A stretch of 64,000 nt of DNA, taken from positions 558,001-622,000 of the forward strand of contig NZ_JAHTLF010000025.1 of NCBI RefSeq assembly GCF_024614185.1, written 5' to 3'. This DNA is from Nocardioides carbamazepini. GTDB lineage: Bacteria > Actinomycetota > Actinomycetes > Propionibacteriales > Nocardioidaceae. Both the position numbers and the translations under genes were made by a program. Positions 53,451 to 61,523 of the stretch are shown piece by piece. The notes below the pieces were generated by a model that was given only the letters and a program-made list of their open reading frames with translations, did not search any database and was not told the origin of the DNA. How positions within the stretch are numbered: position 1 is the first letter of the stretch; every line of letters starts with the position of its first letter.

Positions 53451-54559
53451 GCTCGCTGCGGGTGGTCGGCGGCTCCGTCGACGTGACGATCGTGGACGGG
53501 CTCGTCGCCAGCGTCGCGAGCGGCGCCGTCGACGCACCGGTGTACGACGCGAGCGGGCTGCACGTCCTGCCCGGGCTCGTCGACCTCCAGGTCAACGGCG
53601 CTGCCGGGATCGACCTGACCCTCGGGCCGGAGCGGCTGTGGGAGGTGGCGGCGGCGCTGCCGAGGCACGGAGTGACGGCGTTCCTGCCGACGATCATCAC
53701 GTCGTCACCCACGGCCCGGTCGACGGCGCTGACGGTCCTGGCGGCCGGGCCTCCTGCCGGCTGGGCGGGTGCCCGGCCGCTCGGCCTGCACGTCGAGGGG
53801 CCGATGATCGCGCCCGCACGCAAAGGCGCCCACCCGGCGTCCTGGCTGGTTCCGCCGTCCGCCGAGGTGGTCGCGGACTGGTCGCGGGAGGCCGGTGTGG
53901 CGATGGTGACGATCGCGCCCGAGCTGCGGGGAGCCCTGGACGTCATCGCGACGCTGGTGGATCGGGGGGTGGTGGTCGCGGTCGGCCACACCGAGGCCAG
54001 CGCCGAGCAGGTGGCCGCCGCCGTCGACCGAGGTGCCCGCGCGGTCACCCATCTCGGCAACGCGATGCCCGCGCTCGCCGGTCGTGAGCCCGGGGCGGTG
54101 GGTGCGGCGCTGGCCGACCCGCGGCTGGTGGCCGGCGTGATCGCGGACGGGCATCACCTGCATCCCACGACCCTCGCCGCCTATGCCCGCGCGCTCGGTC
54201 CCGACCGACTGCTCGCCGTGACGGACTGCACCGCCGCACTCGGCATGCCGGACGGCCCGGCCCGGCTGGGGGACCAGCGGGTCGTCGTACGGGAGGGGAC
54301 GGTGCGGCTCGAGGACGGCACCCTCGCCGGGTCGGCCGCCTCGTTGCCGGAGTGCCTGCGGGTGTTGCGGTCGGCGACCGGCTGGTCGCTCGCCGACGTC
54401 GTCGGCTGCTGCACGTCGGTCGCCGCGGACCTGGTCGGCGACCCGTCCCGCGGGCGCCTCGTCGAGGGTGCGCGCGGTGACCTGACCCTCGTCGACGACG
54501 AGCTGCGGGTGGTGGCCACCGTCGTCGGCGGTCGCCTGCTGCACGGAGGTGAGCGCTGA
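53447..54559 (+). CDS. nagA: N-acetylglucosamine-6-phosphate deacetylase
   Basis: 370 residues from GTG 53447. Metal and catalytic residues are recognisable: HVEGPMIAPARKGAH near 112-126, VGHTEASAEQ near 181, THLGNAMPAL near 203, IADGHHLHP near 230 and the catalytic Asp in AVTDCTAALGMPDG near 258. Makes GlcN-6-P plus acetate. GTGA overlap with the kinase gene; shares one base with nagB. Confidence 0.94.
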   Translation: MSSLRVVGGSVDVTIVDGLVASVASGAVDAPVYDASGLHVLPGLVDLQVNGAAGIDLTLGPERLWEVAAALPRHGVTAFLPTIITSSPTARSTALTVLAAGPPAGWAGARPLGLHVEGPMIAPARKGAHPASWLVPPSAEVVADWSREAGVAMVTIAPELRGALDVIATLVDRGVVVAVGHTEASAEQVAAAVDRGARAVTHLGNAMPALAGREPGAVGAALADPRLVAGVIADGHHLHPTTLAAYARALGPDRLLAVTDCTAALGMPDGPARLGDQRVVVREGTVRLEDGTLAGSAASLPECLRVLRSATGWSLADVVGCCTSVAADLVGDPSRGRLVEGARGDLTLVDDELRVVATVVGGRLLHGGER

Positions 54560-55347
54560 TGGAGGTCGTTCCCCTGGCCGATGCCACGGAGGTGGCGGAC
54601 CGCGGCGCGGACGTGGTCGAGGCCCTGGTGCGCTCGCGCGGGCAGTCCGCCGTGCTCGGGCTGGCGACCGGGTCGACCCCGCTGCCGACGTACCGGGAGC
54701 TGATCCGTCGTCACGAGGCCGGCTCCGGGCCGTCGTACGACGGAGTGCGGTGCTTCACGCTCGACGAGTACGTCGGCCTGGCGGCCGATCACCCCGAGAG
54801 CTACCGCGCCACCATCGCCCGCGAGCTCACCGACCCGCTCGGGATCCCCGCTGACCGGGTGCACGGCCCCGACCCGGCCCCGGACGGACTGGCGACGGCG
54901 GGGGAGCGCTACGAGGAGGCCCTGGTCGCGGCCGGCGGGGTCGACGTCCAGATCCTCGGGATCGGGGCCGACGGCCACCTCGCCTTCAACGAGCCCGGCT
55001 CGTCGCTGGCCTCGCTGACCCGGCTCAAGACGCTGACCGAGGAGACGCGCCGCGACAACGCGCGCTTCTTCGACTCGATCGACGACGTGCCGCGGCACGT
55101 GCTCACCCAGGGCCTCGGCACCATCCTGCGCGCCCGGCACCTGGTACTGCTCGCCACCGGAGCCGGCAAGGCGGCCGCGCTGGCGGCCGCCGTCGAGGGT
55201 CCGCTCTCCGCGTCCTGCCCGGCGTCGGTGCTCCAGCTGCACCCGCACGTCACCGTGCTGGCCGACGCCGCCGCTGCCGAGAAGCTGGCGCGGCGGGACC
55301 ACTACCGCGAGGTCTACGACGCCAAGCCGCCCTGGCAGGGGTTGTAG
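54559..55347 (+). CDS. nagB: Glucosamine-6-phosphate deaminase
   Basis: 262 residues: GLATGSTPLPTYREL near 34-48, TLDEYVGL near 72 (catalytic Asp), GIGADGHLAFNEPGSS near 135-150. Converts GlcN-6-P to fructose-6-P and ammonia, feeding glycolysis. Last gene of the operon; only 6 nt separate it from the convergent exodeoxyribonuclease gene and no terminator is seen. Confidence 0.95.
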   Translation: MEVVPLADATEVADRGADVVEALVRSRGQSAVLGLATGSTPLPTYRELIRRHEAGSGPSYDGVRCFTLDEYVGLAADHPESYRATIARELTDPLGIPADRVHGPDPAPDGLATAGERYEEALVAAGGVDVQILGIGADGHLAFNEPGSSLASLTRLKTLTEETRRDNARFFDSIDDVPRHVLTQGLGTILRARHLVLLATGAGKAAALAAAVEGPLSASCPASVLQLHPHVTVLADAAAAEKLARRDHYREVYDAKPPWQGL

Positions 55348-55353
55348 CTCGGC

Positions 55354-56136
55354 TCAGTCGGCGAGGTCGACGACCACCGGCGCGTGGTCGGACGGCGCGC
55401 CGGCGAACACCGCGGGGTCCCGCTCCTCGCGGTCGATGAAGGCGCCGGTGACCCGCTCGGCGAACGAGGGCGACCCGAGCACGAAGTCGATCTTCAGCCC
55501 GCGGTCGCGCTCGAAGCGCTGCCGGTAGTAGTCCCAGTAGGTGTAGGACGGCGCGTGGGCGCGGGTGACCTCCGCCCAGCCGCCGTCGAGGAACGACTGG
55601 AAGACGGCCCGCTCGGCAGGGGTCACGTGGGTGGAGCTCTTGAACTGCGCCATGTCGAAGACGTCGTCGTCGGTGGGGCAGATGTTCCAGTCGCCGACGA
55701 GCGCGGTCGGGACGTCCAGCCACTCCGATGCGGCATCCCGCAGCCGGGAGAGCCAGTCCAGCTTGTAGACGTAGTGCGGGTCGTCGGGCTTGCGCCCGTT
55801 GGGGACGTACAGGCTCCAGATCCGCAGCCCACCGCAGGTGGCGCCGAGGGCGCGGGCCTCCACCTCCAGTGCCTCGCCGAAGCCGGGCTGGTCGGGGAAG
55901 CCGACGGTGACGTCCTCGAGGCCGACCCGGCTGATCAGGGCCACGCCGTTCCACTGGTTGAGTCCGTGCGCCGCGACCTCGTAGCCCCGCGCCTGCAGGC
56001 CCATCAGCGGCAGCTGCTCCTCACGGGCCTTGGTCTCCTGGACGGCGAGCACGTCGATGTCGTGCCGGTCGAGGAAGGCTTCGACGCGGTCGATCCGCGT
56101 GCGCAGGGAGTTGACGTTCCAGGTGGCCAGTCGCAC
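55354..56136 (-). CDS. xth: Exodeoxyribonuclease III (AP endonuclease)
   Basis: 260 residues from GTG 56134-56136 (MRLATWNVNSLRTR). Catalytic residues: Glu in VQETKAREEQ, Asp/Asn in GDWNICPTDDDVFD, Asp in KIDFVLGSP and the SDHAP C-terminal motif. Acts in base excision repair at abasic sites and 3' blocked ends. TAGGGT ends 6 nt before the start, consistent with a leaderless transcript. Confidence 0.95.
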   Translation of the reverse strand: MRLATWNVNSLRTRIDRVEAFLDRHDIDVLAVQETKAREEQLPLMGLQARGYEVAAHGLNQWNGVALISRVGLEDVTVGFPDQPGFGEALEVEARALGATCGGLRIWSLYVPNGRKPDDPHYVYKLDWLSRLRDAASEWLDVPTALVGDWNICPTDDDVFDMAQFKSSTHVTPAERAVFQSFLDGGWAEVTRAHAPSYTYWDYYRQRFERDRGLKIDFVLGSPSFAERVTGAFIDREERDPAVFAGAPSDHAPVVVDLAD

Positions 56137-56142
56137 CGGGCA

Positions 56143-56148
56143 ACCCTA
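56143..56148 (-). promoter_or_regulatory. Candidate leaderless promoter -10 (TAGGGT) for exodeoxyribonuclease III
   Basis: TAGGGT on the minus strand ends 6 nt before GTG 56136. Confidence 0.5.
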
Positions 56149-56191
56149 GTCTGCAGAGACGGACCGCGTACCGCCGGCGCGGTCAGTGCGT

Positions 56192-56219
56192 TGAACCGCC
56201 GGCCGCGCGATGACGTATC
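56192..56219 (+). promoter_or_regulatory. Candidate ECF-type autoregulated promoter
   Basis: TGAACC (56192-56197) and CGTATC (56214-56219) are 16 nt apart, the layout of ECF sigma promoters of the SigK/SigL type (TGAACC and CGT elements). It lies 18 nt before the sigma factor ATG, so the gene may activate itself. Confidence 0.5.
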
Positions 56220-56237
56220 CCCGTCCGGGAGGTGTGG

Positions 56238-56750
56238 ATGACCCAGGACCCGGCGACGATCATGCAGGCGCTGCACGACGACCATGCGTCGGCGCTGTGG
56301 GGCTTCTGCCTGCACCTGACCGGCAACGACCGGGCGCGTGCCGAGGACGTCGCGCAGGAGACGATGCTGCGGGCGTGGCGCAACGCCGCCGTCCTGACCG
56401 AGTCCCGCGGGTCGGTCCGCTCGTGGCTGTTCACGGTCGCCCGCAACATCGTGATCGACGAGTGGCGCACCCGGCGCGGGCACCGGGAGTTCGCGACCGC
56501 GGAGCCGCCGCCGGGCGAGGTCGCCGACGACGGCACCGACGAGCTCCTGCTGTCGTGGGTCGTCGCCGACGCGCTGAGCCAGCTGTCGACCGATCACCGG
56601 GCCGTGCTCGTCGAGTGCTACTACCGGGGCCGATCGGTGGCAGAGGCCGCCCGCCGCCTGGGGATCCCCGAAGGAACGGTGAAGTCCCGCACCCACTACG
56701 CGCTGCGGGCGCTGCGGCTGGCCCTCGAGGAGCGGGGGGTGGTGTCATGA
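56238..56750 (+). CDS. ECF-family sigma factor
   Basis: 170 residues from ATG 56238, with GGGAGG 6 nt upstream (GTG 56232 would cut into it). Region 2 spans about 10-80 (LTGNDRARAEDVAQETMLRAWR, SVRSWLFTVARNIVIDEWR) and region 4 about 105-160 (LSTDHRAVLVECYYRGRSV, IPEGTVKSRTHYALRAL). Paired with the zinc anti-sigma encoded next, it resembles the SigL group. ATGA overlap with that gene. Confidence 0.92.
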   Translation: MTQDPATIMQALHDDHASALWGFCLHLTGNDRARAEDVAQETMLRAWRNAAVLTESRGSVRSWLFTVARNIVIDEWRTRRGHREFATAEPPPGEVADDGTDELLLSWVVADALSQLSTDHRAVLVECYYRGRSVAEAARRLGIPEGTVKSRTHYALRALRLALEERGVVS

Positions 56751-57439
56751 ACGGGATCGGGACGAGCTGCGGGTTCGCCCACCTGGACGGGGTCTACGTC
56801 CTGGGGGCGCTGGCGGCGGGCGAGCGGGCGGAGTACGAGCGGCACCTGCCGGGCTGTGCCGCGTGCTCCCGGGCCCTGCGGGACCTGGCCGGGATCCCCG
56901 GCCTGCTGGGCCGGCTGCCCGCGGATGCGGCGGAACAGCCGCCGGAGCCGGAGCCGGTTCCCACGACCCTGCTCACGGCGATGGTCGCGGAGGCACGACG
57001 GTCGCGGGGGCGGCGCCGCGCGGCGACGGTGTCGGTGGTCGCGGCGGCCGTGGTCCTGCTCGTCCTCGTGCTGGCCGGCATCGGCGCCTCCCTGCGTGAC
57101 GACGACCCGCCGAGCGCCGCGCCTGCCGGGAGCATCGCTGCCCCGCAGCGGATGGAGAGCCCGGAGACCCCGTCCACGGGCTGGGTGTCGCTCACCGCGC
57201 GGCGGTGGGGCACCCGGATCGACCTGACCTGCACCTACGAGGGCGGTCTCGCCGGCCCGACGACGTACGTGCTCGTCGTGCGGTCGGTCGACGGGCGGAC
57301 GCAGGAGGTCGGGTCCTGGCGGTCCACACGCGGCCAGGAGGTGCGCGTCACGATGGCGACCTCGCTGCCGGCCGACGAGATCGTGTCCGTCGAGGTGCGG
57401 ACGGAGTCGGGCTACTCAGTCCTCCGCCTTGCGGAGTGA
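56747..57439 (+). CDS. Zinc-type anti-sigma factor (RslA/RskA-like membrane protein)
   Basis: 230 residues from ATG 56747. The N-terminal ZAS domain has the H-x3-C-x2-C zinc motif in ERHLPGCAACS near residues 27-37. A Pro-rich linker follows, then a transmembrane helix (about 82-105) and an extracytoplasmic RskA-like C-terminal domain (about 145-228). It should hold the sigma factor at the membrane until an external or redox signal. The 3' end overlaps the convergent membrane-protein gene by 24 nt. Confidence 0.87.
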   Translation: MNGIGTSCGFAHLDGVYVLGALAAGERAEYERHLPGCAACSRALRDLAGIPGLLGRLPADAAEQPPEPEPVPTTLLTAMVAEARRSRGRRRAATVSVVAAAVVLLVLVLAGIGASLRDDDPPSAAPAGSIAAPQRMESPETPSTGWVSLTARRWGTRIDLTCTYEGGLAGPTTYVLVVRSVDGRTQEVGSWRSTRGQEVRVTMATSLPADEIVSVEVRTESGYSVLRLAE

Positions 57440-57793
57440 GGCGAACCGGCCCTCCGCGTACGCCGCCGCCACCGCGGCGAGGACCGCGGCGACCTCGGAG
57501 AGCGCGGCCACCCACGCGTACCAGCTGTCCCACGTCGTGTGGATGCCGAACAGGCCCCCGGTCGTGGCGATCACGAACGCGACGAGCGTGGTGGCGCCGA
57601 GCCCGGCGAGCAGGAGCAGCGGCACCCAGCTCCGCCAGGCCACGACGAGGACCGCGATCACCGCGCCCGCGACCACGTTCACGACGAACAGCGCGCCGAC
57701 CGTGCCCTGGTCACGCACGCCGTCGAACCACAGGTACAGGTGGACCGCCGCGGTCACCACGGCCGCCAGCGCACCGATCACACGCATGCCCAT
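57416..57793 (-). CDS. Small four-helix membrane protein
   Basis: 125 residues from ATG 57791-57793 (MGMRVIGALAAVVTAAVHL). Four hydrophobic helices, with YLWFDGVRDQGTVGALFVVN in the first loop, as in small actinobacterial DoxX-like or four-helix proteins. GGAG lies 6 nt upstream; longer in-frame starts lack an RBS. Overlaps the anti-sigma gene 3' end by 24 nt. Function unknown. Confidence 0.65.
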   Translation of the reverse strand: MGMRVIGALAAVVTAAVHLYLWFDGVRDQGTVGALFVVNVVAGAVIAVLVVAWRSWVPLLLLAGLGATTLVAFVIATTGGLFGIHTTWDSWYAWVAALSEVAAVLAAVAAAYAEGRFASLRKAED

Positions 57794-57846
57794 CGCCCAC
57801 TCCGATCGCTCGTTCGAGGAGAACACGGTCGGGGACTGCGGTCGGT

Positions 57847-60015
57847 TCAGTCCGCCCGCCCGTACGCCGTCAGCAGCCGGTCGCGGAAGGCGTCCATCCG
57901 CCACACGGGCGCGTCCGGTCCGGGACGGATGCCGGGCTGCCAGCCCCAGCCGTCGGTCCGCCGGATCACGTCCGGGTCCTGCGCGAGCACCGTGATCGGT
58001 ACGTCGCGACCGGGGTCCTCACCGCTCACGAACGAGTGCGGCTGGTGGTCGCCGACGATGATGACAACGCGGTCGGGGTCCGGGTAGGTGGTGAGGAACG
58101 AGAGCAGCGTGCGCCAGGTGTACCGCACCGCCGCGGCGTAGTTGCGCTGCGCGGTGTCCGGCTGTCGGTCTCCGTCGACGGCCTGCCCGCCCTGCTCCGG
58201 CATGCCCGAGAACACCGTGCCGTCGCCGACCTCGGGCCACGGCACCGGGTCGGGCAGCGGCGCCCACGGGTGGTGGCTGGAGACCAGGTCCACCTCGGCG
58301 AACACCGGCCGGCGCTCACCGGGCGTGAGCTCGGCGCGGCGGAGGTGGTCGAGGGTGTACTGGTCCGGCATCGACGCGTACCCGAACCTCGGTCCCCGGT
58401 AGCCGACGTCGCGGGAGTCGTAGAGCCGGTCGAAGCCGTAGTACGCCGCACCCTCGGGCCAGTCCCGGGTGTTGGCCGGCACGGAGAGGACGGTGCGCCA
58501 GCCCGCCGCTCCGAACGCACCCGTCAGGCTGAGCCGGTCGCTGTCGAGCAGCTGGCCGTAGCGGCGCTCGCTGTCGGCCCACACGCCCGACTGCAGGGTC
58601 GCGTGCGCGAGCCAGCTGCCGGCCCCGAAGGTCGGTGAGGTGAGGAAGGCGCTGCGGGCGTCGTAGCCGGCGGCGTCCAGCTGCTGGTCACCCTGCGCCA
58701 GGAGATCGACGATCGACGTGGCGAACCAGCTGCCCTCGAGCGCCACCCGGCCGTAGCTCTCGAACCAGACCAGCAGCACGTCCTTGCCGCGCAATCCGGC
58801 GAGCAGCTGGTCGCCGGGCGTCGCGGCGAACGTGTCGGCCTCGATCGCCCGCGCGAAGACGGCGGTGTCGCGGTGGTCGCTGCGCACCTGCTCGACGGTG
58901 TCGACCACCAGCCCGGCCGAGCTCGCGGCGGCGACCCGGTCGACCGGACCGCCGAGCACCGCGCAGACCGCCCACACGGTGCCGAGCGCGGCCACCGTGC
59001 GCCACGTCGCGCGCCGGTTCTCGGACGCGGCGTGGGCGACCCGGAGGGCGGCCGCGGTCAGGACGGCTGCCAGACCGGCCGCCACCGCCACCGCGCCCAG
59101 GGCGAGCAGGACGGCCGGCACCGCGCCGTGGGTGTCGCGGACGACCTCGTACCCCTTGGGCAGGTAGGACCAGTCGCCGAGCACGTGGAACGGCCGGTCC
59201 AGGTAGACGTCGAAGCCGCGCCCCAGCCCGCGCAGCACGGCGAGCGCCGTGACCGTCAGGCCGAGCGCGACGGCGAGCAACCGCCGCCCGCGGGCGGACA
59301 GCAGGACCGCCACGCCCGCCAGTACGACGCCCTCCACCGGGATCCGGGCGATGTCGGCGACGTCGGTCCCGTCGGCCACCCGCGGCGGGGCGAGCGCGAT
59401 CCAGAGGGCGACGACCGCGCCGGCGGTCACCAGCCACGCCGGTGGACGGCGGACGGGCGCGGGGTCGTGCCGGTGCCGCCACTGCCACCCGACGTCGTGC
59501 CCGAAGGACTCCACGAGCAGCAGCAGGGCGACCCCGGCGCTCGCGCGAGCAACGGGGTCCGGCAGCAGGGTGGATGCCACGACCGTCAGGACGACGCCCT
59601 GGACGGCCGCGACGACCTTGGCCCAGTACCGCGGCGGGGTCGGGCGCCGCAGCCACGGCAGCGCCCATCCCGCCCCGACGTAGGCGTAGCGCATCGCGCC
59701 GATCGCCAGCACCCACCAACCGATCTGCGGCGCCACGTGGACGCTGAGCACGGCGATCAGGAAGGCGTCGGTCTCCATGTCGAAGCGGGCTCCGAACGCG
59801 CTCGCCGTCCCGGTCCGCCGGGCGACGTACCCGTCGACGGCGTCGAGCAGCAGTGCCACCGTGCCGAGGCCGACCAGGACTGCGGTGAGCCGACCACTCA
59901 GCGGCTCGACCAGGCCGCGGACGGTCAGGGCCGTGACACCGCAGGCGAGCACCGCGCGCACCGCCGTCACCCGGTCCGCCGGGCCCGGCCGGATGCCGAG
60001 GTGAACCCGATCCAT
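57847..60015 (-). CDS. CDP-alcohol phosphotransferase fused to sulfatase/alkaline phosphatase-superfamily domain
   Basis: 722 residues. N-terminal integral-membrane CDP-alcohol phosphotransferase domain (about 10-190) with the full D-x2-DG-x2-AR-x8-G-x3-D-x3-D motif, from D58 to D83. Five further hydrophobic helices lie between about 190 and 370. The C-terminal domain (about 410-715) is sulfatase-like: VLLVWFESYGR near 414, SHHPWAPLPD near 580 and VIIVGDHQPHS near 663 would supply the metal ligands. This joins a phospholipid-forming head-group transferase with a hydrolase or phosphotransferase domain of LtaS type. It may build and then modify a polar lipid. Divergent from the dehydrogenase operon. 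Confidence 0.85.
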   Translation of the reverse strand: MDRVHLGIRPGPADRVTAVRAVLACGVTALTVRGLVEPLSGRLTAVLVGLGTVALLLDAVDGYVARRTGTASAFGARFDMETDAFLIAVLSVHVAPQIGWWVLAIGAMRYAYVGAGWALPWLRRPTPPRYWAKVVAAVQGVVLTVVASTLLPDPVARASAGVALLLLVESFGHDVGWQWRHRHDPAPVRRPPAWLVTAGAVVALWIALAPPRVADGTDVADIARIPVEGVVLAGVAVLLSARGRRLLAVALGLTVTALAVLRGLGRGFDVYLDRPFHVLGDWSYLPKGYEVVRDTHGAVPAVLLALGAVAVAAGLAAVLTAAALRVAHAASENRRATWRTVAALGTVWAVCAVLGGPVDRVAAASSAGLVVDTVEQVRSDHRDTAVFARAIEADTFAATPGDQLLAGLRGKDVLLVWFESYGRVALEGSWFATSIVDLLAQGDQQLDAAGYDARSAFLTSPTFGAGSWLAHATLQSGVWADSERRYGQLLDSDRLSLTGAFGAAGWRTVLSVPANTRDWPEGAAYYGFDRLYDSRDVGYRGPRFGYASMPDQYTLDHLRRAELTPGERRPVFAEVDLVSSHHPWAPLPDPVPWPEVGDGTVFSGMPEQGGQAVDGDRQPDTAQRNYAAAVRYTWRTLLSFLTTYPDPDRVVIIVGDHQPHSFVSGEDPGRDVPITVLAQDPDVIRRTDGWGWQPGIRPGPDAPVWRMDAFRDRLLTAYGRAD

Positions 60016-60043
60016 CGCGCCTCCGTGTCTGTCGTTGCGAGGC

Positions 60044-60049
60044 TAGGTT
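60044..60049 (+). promoter_or_regulatory. Candidate -10 (TAGGTT) for the 60-64 kb operon
   Basis: TAGGTT in the 96-nt divergent region would start transcription near 60056, giving a leader of about 55 nt before GTG 60112. Confidence 0.35.
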
Positions 60050-60111
60050 GTCCCTACTGCTACGACGAGCGCAGGACGCCGGTTCAACGGACGAACGGGA
60101 AGGAGTCCGCG

Positions 60112-61113
60112 GTGGTCGACGAGGCCCGGGCGTACTGGATCACCGAGCCGGGGCGGAGCGAGATCCGTCCGGTCCCGCTGCCCGAGCCGCGCGCCGGCGA
60201 GGTACTGGTCCGGGCGCTGCGCTCGGGGATCAGCCGCGGCACCGAGTCGCTGGTCTTCGCCGGGCGGGTGCCGCGCAGCCAGTACGCCGCGATGCGGGCG
60301 CCGTTCCAGGAGGGAGACTTCCCCGGGCCGGTGAAGTACGGCTACCTCAGCGTCGGTGTCGTGGAGCGCGGGCCGGCCGAGCTGACGGGACGCACCGTCT
60401 TCTGCCTGCACCCCCACCAGACGGCGTACGTCGTGCCGGCGACCGCCGTGGTCCCGGTGCCCGACGACGTGCCGGCGGAGCGCGCCGTGCTGGCGGGCAC
60501 CGTCGAGACCGCTGTCAACGCACTCTGGGACGCACCGCCGCTGGTCGGGGACCGCATCACCGTGGTCGGCGCCGGACTGGTCGGCTGCTGCGTCGCGCGG
60601 CTGGCGGCGGGGGTGCCCGGGACGGAGGTGACGCTCGTCGACGTCGATCCGGGTCGCGCTGAGGTCGCGGCCGCGCTGGGCGCCGGCTTCGCCGGTCCGG
60701 ATGCCGAGCCGGCCCGCAGTGACCTGGTCGTGCACACCAGCGCGACCGAGACCGGGCTGCGCCACGCCCTCGAGCTGGCGGCGCCGGAGGGCACCGTCCT
60801 CGACCTGTCCTGGTACGGCGACCGGCCGGTCAGCCTGCCGCTGGGGGAGGCCTTCCACTCCTCGCGGCTCACCCTGCGCAGCAGCCAGGTGGGGGCGGTC
60901 GCCCCTGCCCGACGGGACGCGCGCAGTCACCGCGCCCGGCTGGCGCTGGCGCTCGCGCTGCTCCGCGACCCCGCCTTCGACGCCCTGCTCACCGGCTGCT
61001 CGCCGTTGCGCGAACTGCCCACGGTGATGGCGCGGATCGCCTCCGGCTCGATGCCGGGACTGTGCCACTCCATCGACTACGCCATCGACTACGCCAGCAG
61101 CCAGGAGGCCTGA
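60112..61113 (+). CDS. MDR-family (zinc-type alcohol dehydrogenase-like) oxidoreductase
   Basis: 333 residues from GTG 60112, with AAGGAG 7 nt upstream. N-terminal GroES-like domain (PEPRAGEVLVRALRSGISRGTE near 24-45). A Rossmann domain with GAGLVGCCVARLAAG near 155 and the nucleotide-specificity Asp in TLVDVDPGR follows. The usual catalytic-zinc GHE motif is missing, and SGISRGTES points to the subgroup found in pigment and antibiotic pathways. First gene of the operon; shares a base with the PTPS-like gene. Confidence 0.85.
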   Translation: MVDEARAYWITEPGRSEIRPVPLPEPRAGEVLVRALRSGISRGTESLVFAGRVPRSQYAAMRAPFQEGDFPGPVKYGYLSVGVVERGPAELTGRTVFCLHPHQTAYVVPATAVVPVPDDVPAERAVLAGTVETAVNALWDAPPLVGDRITVVGAGLVGCCVARLAAGVPGTEVTLVDVDPGRAEVAAALGAGFAGPDAEPARSDLVVHTSATETGLRHALELAAPEGTVLDLSWYGDRPVSLPLGEAFHSSRLTLRSSQVGAVAPARRDARSHRARLALALALLRDPAFDALLTGCSPLRELPTVMARIASGSMPGLCHSIDYAIDYASSQEA

Positions 61114-61523
61114 TGTTCCGGGTGACCGTCCGCGACCACATCATGATCGCCCACAGCCTGCGGGGCGAGGTGTTCGGCCCGGCGCAGCGCCTGCACGGCG
61201 CGACGTACGTCATCGACGCGACGTTCGCCGGGCCCGATCTCGACGCCGACGGGATCCTCGTGGACATCGGTCGCGCCACCGAGGTGGTGCGCGAGGTGCT
61301 CGGTCGCCTGCACTACCGCAACCTCGACGAGGAGGGGGACGGCGAGGCCGGGCTCGCCGGGCAGAACAGCTCCACCGAGGTGCTCGCCCGCTGGGTCGCC
61401 GACCGGCTGGCGGAGCGGGCCCGTGGCGGCGACCTGGGCCCCGGCGGCCGGGCGCTCACGGGGATCGAGGTGACGCTGCACGAGTCGCACATCGCGCGGG
61501 CCGGCTACGAGCGGGCGCTGTGA
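61113..61523 (+). CDS. 6-pyruvoyltetrahydropterin synthase/QueD-like protein, altered active site
   Basis: 136 residues from ATG 61113 (TGATG coupling). The fold is recognisable: MIAHSL near residue 11 (first zinc His), RLHGATY near 26, GQNSSTEVLARWVADRL and the catalytic-Glu segment LHESHIARAGYE. In canonical members the second motif is HGH; here the second zinc His is Ala30. The catalytic Cys position before it, usually GPC, is GPA (Ala24). The chemistry must differ or the protein is non-catalytic. Real gene by coupling and codon use. Confidence 0.82.
   Translation: MFRVTVRDHIMIAHSLRGEVFGPAQRLHGATYVIDATFAGPDLDADGILVDIGRATEVVREVLGRLHYRNLDEEGDGEAGLAGQNSSTEVLARWVADRLAERARGGDLGPGGRALTGIEVTLHESHIARAGYERAL

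Noticed and set aside
57205..58638. 477-residue plus-strand frame
   Set aside because: Runs through the end of the anti-sigma gene and antisense to the sulfatase fusion; Pro/Arg/Thr-rich without domain signal.
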